From assembly GCF_036663835.1 (NCBI RefSeq), contig NZ_JAXOJT010000001.1, forward strand, positions 434,001 through 498,000: a stretch of 64,000 bases of DNA. Direction: 5' to 3'. A program made the position numbers and the translations under genes. The stretch comes from Sphingomonas sp. LT1P40. GTDB lineage: Bacteria > Pseudomonadota > Alphaproteobacteria > Sphingomonadales > Sphingomonadaceae. Of the stretch, positions 45,457 through 52,923 are shown piece after piece; the stretch's first letter is position 1, and each line of letters starts with the position of its first letter. The notes under the pieces are model-generated. The model saw only the letters and a program-made list of their open reading frames with translations, did no database searches and had not been told where the DNA came from.

Positions 45457-46749
45457 TCAGGGCACCGCCCATGGGGCAATGTCATCCTCTTGCCCGATTA
45501 GTGCGAGGCCGTGGGCGATCGAGGTCAACTCGCCGCCGCTGGCGATGCGGTCCTCGCCGACAAGATCCGTGAACAGGCGGCGGATGCGCGGGATCAGGGA
45601 TGAGCCGCCGGTCATGAACACGCGGTCGATGCCGTCGATACCGATTCCGGCGGCATTCAGCGCGCGATCCACGGCGTCCTCGATCCGCGCGATGTCGGGC
45701 GCGATCCAGGTCTCGAAATCGGCGCGCGAGACTTCCGCCTCGATTTGCAGCCCGGCACCATCGAAACTGAAATGCGCATGGTCGGCGGTGGACAATTCGC
45801 GTTTCACCCGGCCAACCGCATCGTAAAGCCGATAGCCCTGTTCCTGCTCGACGATCGCGATCATCCATTCGATCGCCGCCGGATCGAGCGCGGCACGGCG
45901 CAGCTTGTCGAGTTCGGCGAGCGTCTTGCGGTTGCGCATCAGCGCGAGCCGCGACCAATCGGCGAAATCGGCGAAATGGCCGCCGGGGATTTCCAGTATC
46001 TTGTCGAACGATCGATAGCTGCCGCCTTTGCCCAGCAGCGGCAGGACCAGTCTGTCCATGATGCGCGTGTCGAACCGGTCCCCTGCAACACCGACACCGG
46101 CATGAGCCAGCGGGGTGCAGCGGTGCGCCGCCCCAGGCTCCGCGATCCGCACCACCGAAAAGTCGCTGGTGCCGCCGCCAAAGTCCGCGACCAGGATCGT
46201 GGCCGGTTCGCTCAGCCGCGACGCAAAGCTGAATGCCGCGCCCATCGGCTCATAGACATAATGGACCTCGGCCCCCAGCATTCCGAACACGGCGTCGTAA
46301 CGTTCACGGGCCAGCGCGTCGTCGGGGCGAAACCCGGCATATTCCACAGGCCGCCCGACGATCAGCCGTGCGGGCGAATCCATCCGCCCGTTTGCCCGTG
46401 CACGCATCCGCGCGACGAATTGCTGCCCCAGATCCTCGAACTTCAGACGGCGGCTGAATACCGTGGCATGTTCGAAGCTGCGGCTGGCGGCGACCGATTT
46501 GAACGACTGGATGAAGCGGCTGCCCTGTGGGTATTCCAGATATTCGGCGATCGCCCAAGGTCCGGCCTCGACGGCGATGCCGCCGCGCACGTCCTCGTCC
46601 TCCCAGAAGCACAAGGCCGAGCGGAACACCGCGTCGGTCCCGCTCGGTGCGTCGAGCGGCACCATGTCCGACACGGCACCGCGCGCAATTGCGGCGACGG
46701 AATTGGTCGTCCCGAAATCGAGACCGAGCGAGAAGGGGGCGTCGGGCAT
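45457..46749 (-). CDS. Hsp70 family protein, YegD-like
   Basis: 430 residues covering only the actin-like ATPase domain of Hsp70, without the C-terminal substrate-binding domain of DnaK. Motifs: phosphate 1 LGLDFGTTNSVAAI, phosphate 2 VADFGGGTSDFSVV and adenosine FMTGGSSLIPRI. YegD-type proteins are putative chaperones with unknown clients. It is divergent from dinB and convergent with the small acidic protein gene. Confidence 0.9.
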   Translation of the reverse strand: MPDAPFSLGLDFGTTNSVAAIARGAVSDMVPLDAPSGTDAVFRSALCFWEDEDVRGGIAVEAGPWAIAEYLEYPQGSRFIQSFKSVAASRSFEHATVFSRRLKFEDLGQQFVARMRARANGRMDSPARLIVGRPVEYAGFRPDDALARERYDAVFGMLGAEVHYVYEPMGAAFSFASRLSEPATILVADFGGGTSDFSVVRIAEPGAAHRCTPLAHAGVGVAGDRFDTRIMDRLVLPLLGKGGSYRSFDKILEIPGGHFADFADWSRLALMRNRKTLAELDKLRRAALDPAAIEWMIAIVEQEQGYRLYDAVGRVKRELSTADHAHFSFDGAGLQIEAEVSRADFETWIAPDIARIEDAVDRALNAAGIGIDGIDRVFMTGGSSLIPRIRRLFTDLVGEDRIASGGELTSIAHGLALIGQEDDIAPWAVP

Positions 46750-46835
46750 GGGCGGGTGCCGCTACACGCCCAGGCGCGTTTCGCAAAGCCGCACGGCATG
46801 TTCCCACTCTGTTCGTTTCAGGCTAGGGAGCAAGC

Positions 46836-47921
46836 GTGACCGACGATCCGCCCGTCCGCAAAATCATCCATATCGACATGGACGCCTTTTTCGCATCGGT
46901 GGAGCAGCGCGACGATCCGGCGCTGCGAGGGCGGCCAGTCGCGGTCGGCTATGGCGCGCAGCGCGGCGTGGTGGCGGCGGCGAGTTATGAGGCACGGGCG
47001 TTTGGGGTGCGGTCGGCGCTGCCATCGGTCACCGCGATCCGGCGCTGTCCTGAGCTGGTGTTCGTGCCGCCGCGCTTCGATGTCTATCGCGCGGTCTCGG
47101 TGCAGATCCATGCGATCTTTGCGGAGTACACCGACCTGATCCAGCCGCTGTCGCTGGACGAGGCATATCTGGACGTGACCGCCGATCGCCAGGGGCTCGA
47201 CACGGCATGGGCCACGGCGAAGGCGATCAGGGCGCGTATATTCGACGAGATCGGGCTGACCGCATCGGCGGGGATTTCCTACAACAAATTCCTGGCCAAG
47301 CTGGCGTCGGACCAGCGCAAGCCCAACGGCCAGTTCGCGGTGACGCCGGACATGGGCGCGGCGTGGGTCGAGACGCTGCCGGTTTCTCGCTTTCACGGCG
47401 TCGGGACGGTGACAGCGGCGAAGATGAAGCGGCTGGGGATCGAGACCGGGGCCGATCTGAAGGCGCAGTCGCTGGCTTTCCTGACCACGCATTTCGGCAG
47501 CTCGGCGGAATGGTATCACGGCATCGCGCGCGGGATGGATCACCGCCCGGTCAACCCGAACCGCGAACGCAAATCGTCTGGCAGCGAGATGACGTTTGAC
47601 CGCGACCTGACCGATCCGGCGGAGATCGAGGCGGGGGTGGCGCGCATGGCCGACGATGTCGCGGGGTGGTGCGCAAAACGCGCGATGTTCGGGCGCACGG
47701 TGACGGTGAAGGCCAAATATGCCGATTTCCGACAGGTCACGCGCAGCCGCACCTTTGCCGACGCGGTGCGCGACGACGGGCAGTTGCGCGCAGCCAGCCT
47801 CACGCTGATCCGGTCGCTGTTTCCGGTCGAGAAGGGCATAAGGCTGGTCGGTGTGACGGTCTCCAATTTCGAGGGCGGCGAGGCAGATGCGTTGCCGCTG
47901 TTCGATGCGACGGCTGGATGA
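46836..47921 (+). CDS. dinB: DNA polymerase IV
   Basis: 361-residue Y-family translesion polymerase. Catalytic carboxylates are in IIHIDMDAFFASVEQRDD and QPLSLDEAYLDVT; LTASAGISYNKFLAKLASD and the helix-hairpin-helix FHGVGTVTAAKMKRLGI follow, then the little-finger domain. The GTG start (46836) has AGGGAG 6 nt upstream. It ends without the usual beta-clamp motif being obvious to me. No LexA box of GTTC-N7-GTTC type is visible in the 86-bp upstream region. Confidence 0.95.
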   Translation: MTDDPPVRKIIHIDMDAFFASVEQRDDPALRGRPVAVGYGAQRGVVAAASYEARAFGVRSALPSVTAIRRCPELVFVPPRFDVYRAVSVQIHAIFAEYTDLIQPLSLDEAYLDVTADRQGLDTAWATAKAIRARIFDEIGLTASAGISYNKFLAKLASDQRKPNGQFAVTPDMGAAWVETLPVSRFHGVGTVTAAKMKRLGIETGADLKAQSLAFLTTHFGSSAEWYHGIARGMDHRPVNPNRERKSSGSEMTFDRDLTDPAEIEAGVARMADDVAGWCAKRAMFGRTVTVKAKYADFRQVTRSRTFADAVRDDGQLRAASLTLIRSLFPVEKGIRLVGVTVSNFEGGEADALPLFDATAG

Positions 47922-47985
47922 CAACGCTATCGCTTTCCACGGCTTTCCGCGCCAGAATGGGTAAAACGGACGAGGATTTGGCATC

Positions 47986-48804
47986 ATGAGCGTGACGGTG
48001 TTGATGGCGTTGCAGACGGCGACGCTGGGGGCGACCAACTACAAAGTCGATGTGCCGATGACCGTGCCAACCGCGACCCCATCCTTCGCCGACGAGTTCG
48101 AGGGGAAGAAGGTCGATCGCACCAAATGGCTGTTCGACACGCACCGCAACAAGGCGGGCTGGCACAATAACGAGCGGCAATATTATGCGGACGAACGCCG
48201 CAACAATGCGCGGATCGAACAGGGTGCGCTGGTGATCGAGGCGCGCAAGGAACAGCGCCGCGCGGCACCGGATTGGGGCGGACAGGCCTATACCTCCGCC
48301 AAGCTGGTGACGCGCGAGCGGCTGGGTTACGGCTTCTACGAAATCCGCGCGAAATTACCGTGTGGGCGTGGCATCTGGCCTGCCATCTGGATGCTGCCGA
48401 CCGGTGAGAAATGGCCCGACGCGGGCGAGATCGACATCATGGAGATGGTAGGCTTCGATCCCGGCACCATCCACGCAACGCTGCACACCGGCGCGTTCAA
48501 CCATGCCAAGGGCACGCAACGCGGCGCGCAGGTGAAGCTGCCAAGCGCATGCACGACCTTCCACAATTACCAGCTCGACTGGCGGCCCGATTCGATCACC
48601 ATCGGCATCGACGGACGCGGCCATATGCTGGTCAAGAACGATCAGCCCGGCGGTGCACAGGCATGGCCGTTCACCAAACCGTTCGAGCTGATCCTCAACG
48701 TCGCGGTCGGCGGCGACTGGGGCGGGCAAAAGGGCATCGACGACGCCAATTTTCCGCAGACGATGCAGGTGGATTATGTGCGGTATTGGAAGGGGATGGA
48801 GTGA
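47986..48804 (+). CDS. glycoside hydrolase family 16 beta-glucanase
   Basis: 272 residues. The GH16 catalytic motif E-x-D-x-x-E is present as AGEIDIMEMVGFD (nucleophile and acid/base Glu). Other family landmarks: FADEFEGKKVDRTKW near the N-terminus, PCGRGIWPAIWMLP and FILNVAVGGDWGG-like (FELILNVAVGGDW) near the C-terminus. GH16 enzymes hydrolyse internal beta-1,3 or beta-1,3-1,4 bonds of glucans such as laminarin or lichenan. The N-terminus (first 20 residues) is hydrophobic enough to be a weak signal. First gene of the glycan region extending to 61.8 kb. An 8-bp hairpin (48822-48841) follows. Confidence 0.92.
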   Translation: MSVTVLMALQTATLGATNYKVDVPMTVPTATPSFADEFEGKKVDRTKWLFDTHRNKAGWHNNERQYYADERRNNARIEQGALVIEARKEQRRAAPDWGGQAYTSAKLVTRERLGYGFYEIRAKLPCGRGIWPAIWMLPTGEKWPDAGEIDIMEMVGFDPGTIHATLHTGAFNHAKGTQRGAQVKLPSACTTFHNYQLDWRPDSITIGIDGRGHMLVKNDQPGGAQAWPFTKPFELILNVAVGGDWGGQKGIDDANFPQTMQVDYVRYWKGME

Positions 48805-48880
48805 GGTCGGATTGCGCTAAACCTTCTCCAGAGGGAGAAGGATACCGCAGCTTGGCACTTCAGCGCCTAGCGAAGGTTGG

Positions 48881-49189
48881 ATGAGGGGAACCCGCCGCCT
48901 GACAATCGCGCTGATCGCTGCCACATGTTTGCTCGCGGGCGTCGCGATTGGACTGGTGATCCCGCGTGCGGCTCAGATAACCGCAGCCAGCCCCGATCAG
49001 ACCGGTCGTGTCGATGGCACCACCGCCCGGTCGGCTGGCCGCAATGTCTATTCGCCCGACATCCGGCACGATAGCTATGTTCGCCAGGAACAGCTCAAGC
49101 TGGTCGAAATGCTGGAGCGCCAATGCCGCATTGCCCGTGAGAATTGCGACCTCGCCAAGGCCTCGCGGGAGGCGCTCGAAAGGGACTGA
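48881..49189 (+). CDS. membrane-anchored small protein of unknown function
   Basis: 102 residues: basic N-terminus, one hydrophobic helix (about 8-28, LTIALIAATCLLAGVAIGLV), then a polar domain ending in a helical cysteine-containing segment (RQEQLKLVEMLERQCRIARE, CDLAK). It could be an N-in membrane anchor or uncleaved signal. No family recognised. Lies between the GH16 gene and the convergent MFS gene. Confidence 0.55.
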   Translation: MRGTRRLTIALIAATCLLAGVAIGLVIPRAAQITAASPDQTGRVDGTTARSAGRNVYSPDIRHDSYVRQEQLKLVEMLERQCRIARENCDLAKASREALERD

Positions 49190-49212
49190 AACGCGGGCGA
49201 ACGCGCTCCAGT

Positions 49213-50355
49213 TTATCCACGCTGCCGCACCCCCAAAATCAACATCGCACCTGCAACCGTCAGCCCGGCGAGCGTCAGCATCACCGCATCGAAATTGCGC
49301 GGGGTCGCCAGCAGCCAGGTGAGCAGCGGCCCGAGCAAGGCGGGCAAGGTGTTGGTCAGGTTGAGGACGCCCAGGTCGCGCCCGCGATGCGCCGCGCTGG
49401 GCAATAGCTGCATGGCGAAGCCGGAGTGGAGCGACAGGAAGCTCGCCGAGCCCAGCGCATACAACCCGAACGCCACTGCCGCCGCGTTCCAGCTTTCCGC
49501 CAGCGCCAGCCCGATCAGCCCGGCGGCCGCCGTCAGCCCCGAGCCCAGCAGGAACGGCTTGCGCCGCCCGATCCGGTCCGACCAGCGCCCGATCAGCACC
49601 GCGACGGGCAGGGGGATCAGATAGGCGATCGTCATCAACTGCCCCAGCCGCCCGATCGCCTTGCTGCCGGTCTGTGCCGGGTCGATGCTCTGAAAATAAT
49701 AGACGAGGTAGAGGAACAGCACATTGCCCGCGACCTGCATTAGCAACCGCGACGTCCAGGCAATGGCGAGATCGCGGCCGAGCAGCGGCTTTTCCTTGCT
49801 GCTCACAACCGGTGCCATCCGTGCCGGGATGCGCAACAGCGGCAGGGTGCACAGCGCCACGGCGGCAAACACGATTCCCAGCGCCGCGCTTTCGGCCACG
49901 ATCCCGGCCAGCGCGATCAGTGCCGCCACGGCGGAGGCGAGCGGCGCGCCCAGCGCGATCAGCCCGCCCGCGACGCCCATTTGCGGCCCCGGCACCTCGT
50001 CCGCCATGATCGCGAACAGCGGAGCCAGCACGGCGTTCACCGCGAACTGAAACAGGGCGATGGCGACAATGATCGCCAGCGGCGTCGATGCCCCCGCGAC
50101 CGCCGCGAACGACAGCGCCAGCGCGACCATCCCGACCACCACCCAGCGCCGCCGCCCGCCGCCGCGCGCCACCGACCGGTCGCTCAGCCAACCGAACAGG
50201 ATGTTCGATCCGCTCGCCGCAATCGCGCCCGCAATCACCGTCGCGGTGAACAACCCGATCCGCGCATCGCCCGCGATTCCCGCGATCTTGACCGGCAGCA
50301 ACAGGGTCAGCAGCGGCAAAAAGCCGATAACCCCACCCGCATTGGCCAGCGCCAC
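49213..50355 (-). CDS. major facilitator superfamily transporter
   Basis: 380 residues as given, 11-12 membrane helices, with the MFS loop motif GWLSDRSVARGGGRRR after helix 2 and LIGRWSDRIGRRKPF between helices 8 and 9. The start is doubtful: the GTG at 50355 has no ribosome-binding site and cuts into helix 1, while the same frame stays open upstream (reading ALFQTDGAARRSTGFILAVA) to the GH3 stop without a normal start codon. An ATG with a GGGAGG site near 50422 is in another frame. Either an unusual start or a small frameshift is present. Located after the GH3 gene on the same strand, it probably imports the released sugar. Confidence 0.8.
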   Translation of the reverse strand: MALANAGGVIGFLPLLTLLLPVKIAGIAGDARIGLFTATVIAGAIAASGSNILFGWLSDRSVARGGGRRRWVVVGMVALALSFAAVAGASTPLAIIVAIALFQFAVNAVLAPLFAIMADEVPGPQMGVAGGLIALGAPLASAVAALIALAGIVAESAALGIVFAAVALCTLPLLRIPARMAPVVSSKEKPLLGRDLAIAWTSRLLMQVAGNVLFLYLVYYFQSIDPAQTGSKAIGRLGQLMTIAYLIPLPVAVLIGRWSDRIGRRKPFLLGSGLTAAAGLIGLALAESWNAAAVAFGLYALGSASFLSLHSGFAMQLLPSAAHRGRDLGVLNLTNTLPALLGPLLTWLLATPRNFDAVMLTLAGLTVAGAMLILGVRQRG

Positions 50356-50452
50356 GGCGAGGATGAAGCCGGTCGAGCGCCGCGCCGCGCCATCTGTCTG
50401 AAAAAGCGCCGTAACATCCTCCCGCGCCCGGTCGAGCCGGGTCGGGCGGACG

Positions 50453-52699
50453 CTAGGGCTTCATCGCCGCAGCGTCGAGCGTTGTCGTGAGCATCATCGA
50501 GCGGTCGGTCGCATCCTTCGCAATGGCGACGCGGTAGCTGCCGCCGCGAATGCGCCAGCCGGGCAGGCGGGTATCGTAATCGGCGATGATGCGCGGTTCG
50601 GCGGTCAGGGTCACGCGGCGGCTCTCACCCGGCTTCAGCGTCACGCGCTGGAACCCCGCCAGCCGCATCGGCGTGTCGGAGCCTTCGCGTGCGACATAGA
50701 CCTGCGCCACGTCAGCGCCCGCACGTTTGCCGGTGTTGACCACATCGAACGACACGGTGAGCCGCGAACCGCCGGTCACCACCGGGTTGCGATAGGCGAA
50801 GCTGGTGTAGCTCAGGCCGTGGCCGAACGCGAAGAGCGGCTTCTGCGCCTTCTTCTCGTACCAGCGATAGCCGACATCGCTGCCCTCCTGATATTCGACC
50901 GGATAGCTTTTAAGTTGATAGTCACCGGAGCGCGCCGGATCGGCTGCAGCCTGCGCCTCCAGCGACGTCATCGTGTCGAGACCTACCGGGCGCGGACGCG
51001 GTGCCTGAGCTTCCGCGGCGGGGAAGGTGATCGGCAGATGGCCGGAAGGGTTGACCCGCCCGGTCAGGATATTGGCGATCGCCTCGCCGCCGCGCTGGCC
51101 CGGATACCACGCCTGAATCACCGCCGGCACCTTGTCCAGCCACGGCATCGTCACCGGTCCGCCGGTGGTGAGCACGGCGACCGTTTTCGGCTGGGCCGCT
51201 GCAACGGCGGCGATCAGCGCATCCTGATGATCGGGCAGGCGCAGCGTGGCGACATCGTCGGCCTCGGTCGTCCACTGCGTACCGAATACGATGGCGATGT
51301 CCGCCGCCTTCGCCGCCGCGACCGTCGCGTTGAGGTTGCGGCCATCGAGGAACGTGATTTGCGCCCCGGGCATCGCCTTGCGCAAAGCGGCCAGCGGCGA
51401 GGACGCATGATAAGTGATGCGCGCAAACGACGCCGAACCGCCAGTCGACAGCGCGATCTCGATCGGCGCACCGCCGACCGACCTTACTTGGCTAGATCCG
51501 CCGCCCGACATCACGCCGACGTCCGCGCCGCCGCCGATCACGACGATCTTCTTCGCAGTGCGCGCCAGCGGCAGCAGATCGCCCTGATTCTTGAGCAGCA
51601 CGATCCCAGCCTCGGCCGCACGCTGTGCCACCAGTGCGTTGCGGGCATAGTCGATCGGCAACACTTTCGCCGGCATCGCCTTGTCATAGGCGCCGCTCTC
51701 GATCAGCCCGGTCAGATACCGCACGACCATGTCGTCGAGCCGCGCGACCGGCACCTCGCCCTTCTCCACCGCCGCCTTTAGCGGCTCGGAGAAATACAAT
51801 GCTTTGTCGAGTTCCTGCCCCGATTGCTGGTCCAGCCCGGCCTTCGCCGCCTTGGCCGTCGAATGCACGCCGCCCCAGTCGCTCATCACCCAGCCGCGAT
51901 AATTCCAGTCGCGCTTCAACACCTGGTTGAGCAGGAAATCATTCTCGCACGCCCAGTCGCCATTGACCTTGTTATAGGCGCACATGACCGATCCGGGTTT
52001 GCCCTTCTCGATCGCGATCTGGAAGGCGAGCAGGTCGCTCTCCCGCAGCGCCGCTTCGCCGATCCGCGCGTCGAGCACCATGCGGCCCGTCTCCTGCGCG
52101 TTCAGCGCGAAATGCTTGATGGTCGAGACGATGGCGTTCGACTGAACCCCCGCAATATGCGCGCCGGCCAGTTCACCCGCGAGCAACGGATCTTCCCCCA
52201 GATACTCGAAATTGCGCCCGCCCCACGGATCGCGCGTCAGATTGACGCCACCCGCCAGCAGCACGTTGAAGCGCTTGGCGCGCGCTTCCGATCCGATCAT
52301 CGCGCCGCCCGCACGCGCGATTTCGGGATCGAAGGTCGCGGCGGTGGCGAGGCTGGAGGGGAGGGCGGTGGCGACGTCGCCCTTGCGCTGTTCCACCTGA
52401 TTGGCGACGCCGATCGAGGCATCGCTCTCACGTACCAGCGGCACGCCGAGTCGCGGTATGCCGTCGATATGCCCGGCGGAGGGGATCAGTTCGTTCTGCG
52501 TCTTGCCCTTGGCGAACGGCGGGAACAGGCCGTGGACCAGCGCGATCTTCTCATCCAGCGTCATCTGCGCGACGATTGCGGTGGCGCGTGCGCGGGCATC
52601 CTGAGTCGCCGGGGCGGGGGCCTGTTGCGCGAATCCGGCGGTGGCGGCGACTGCGCCGATCGCGGTTGCGCCCATCAAAGCGGCCAAAATCCTCGACAT
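50453..52699 (-). CDS. bglX: glycoside hydrolase family 3 beta-glucosidase
   Basis: 748 residues with a signal peptide (MSRILAALMGATAIGAVAAT, cleaved after GFA), so periplasmic or secreted. The N-terminal GH3 barrel has NVLLAGGVNLTRDPWGGRNF, KHFALNAQE and the nucleophile Asp in GWVMSDWGGVHST. The alpha/beta sandwich domain follows, then a C-terminal fibronectin III-like domain (FVYTS-type: LFAFGHGLSYTSFAY). The ATG at 52699 is chosen because the AGGGAGG site sits 6 nt upstream; an ATG two codons earlier is adjacent. It is divergent from the TonB receptor and shares palindromic operators with it. It would cleave oligosaccharides to glucose. Confidence 0.93.
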   Translation of the reverse strand: MSRILAALMGATAIGAVAATAGFAQQAPAPATQDARARATAIVAQMTLDEKIALVHGLFPPFAKGKTQNELIPSAGHIDGIPRLGVPLVRESDASIGVANQVEQRKGDVATALPSSLATAATFDPEIARAGGAMIGSEARAKRFNVLLAGGVNLTRDPWGGRNFEYLGEDPLLAGELAGAHIAGVQSNAIVSTIKHFALNAQETGRMVLDARIGEAALRESDLLAFQIAIEKGKPGSVMCAYNKVNGDWACENDFLLNQVLKRDWNYRGWVMSDWGGVHSTAKAAKAGLDQQSGQELDKALYFSEPLKAAVEKGEVPVARLDDMVVRYLTGLIESGAYDKAMPAKVLPIDYARNALVAQRAAEAGIVLLKNQGDLLPLARTAKKIVVIGGGADVGVMSGGGSSQVRSVGGAPIEIALSTGGSASFARITYHASSPLAALRKAMPGAQITFLDGRNLNATVAAAKAADIAIVFGTQWTTEADDVATLRLPDHQDALIAAVAAAQPKTVAVLTTGGPVTMPWLDKVPAVIQAWYPGQRGGEAIANILTGRVNPSGHLPITFPAAEAQAPRPRPVGLDTMTSLEAQAAADPARSGDYQLKSYPVEYQEGSDVGYRWYEKKAQKPLFAFGHGLSYTSFAYRNPVVTGGSRLTVSFDVVNTGKRAGADVAQVYVAREGSDTPMRLAGFQRVTLKPGESRRVTLTAEPRIIADYDTRLPGWRIRGGSYRVAIAKDATDRSMMLTTTLDAAAMKP

Positions 52700-52780
52700 A
52701 TTCATCCTCCCTATGCGGTCGCGCGCCGTAATTTTTTGTGGCGCTGGATCCAGCAATTTGTCGTGACAGACAGCATATAT

Positions 52781-52793
52781 TGAGAACGTTCAC
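52781..52793. promoter_or_regulatory. AACGTT-centred operator (left)
   Basis: TGAGAACGTTCAC is the exact inverse complement of the site at 52871-52883. It lies about 80 bp upstream of the GH3 start (52699), suited to control of the minus-strand gene. Central CG is typical of LacI-family sites. Confidence 0.6.
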
Positions 52794-52844
52794 AAGCCCG
52801 CATTTCCGGGCATGTCACCGTTGTCGGAACCCGTTTAGCCATGC

Positions 52845-52860
52845 TTGACAACGTTGTAAA
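52845..52860. promoter_or_regulatory. central AACGTT palindrome over a TTGACA box
   Basis: ACAACGTTGT (52848-52857) is a perfect 10-bp palindrome that overlaps TTGACA (52845-52850), a good -35 hexamer for the TonB receptor gene, although the -10 region 17 bp later (CAAGTG) is poor. A wider inverted repeat GAACCCGTTT/AAACGGGTTC (52827-52836, 52859-52868) surrounds it. Confidence 0.6.
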
Positions 52861-52870
52861 ACGGGTTCAA

Positions 52871-52883
52871 GTGAACGTTCTCA
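52871..52883. promoter_or_regulatory. AACGTT-centred operator (right)
   Basis: GTGAACGTTCTCA, mirror image of the left site, 41 bp before the TonB receptor ATG, where a bound repressor would block transcription initiation. Probable target of the LacI-family protein encoded at 60770-61816. Confidence 0.6.
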
Positions 52884-52923
52884 ACGAGCGCGGACCGCCG
52901 CGCCTGACGAACAGGGGAGGACG

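Noticed and set aside
46750..46835. LexA box upstream of dinB
   Set aside because: GTTCGTTTCAGGCTA matches only one half of GTTC-N7-GTTC; not enough to call an SOS site.
48822..48841. Strong terminator for the GH16 gene
   Set aside because: CCTTCTCC/GGAGAAGG is a small perfect hairpin but has no U-tract and is a very common dispersed motif, so I note it only in the gene entry.
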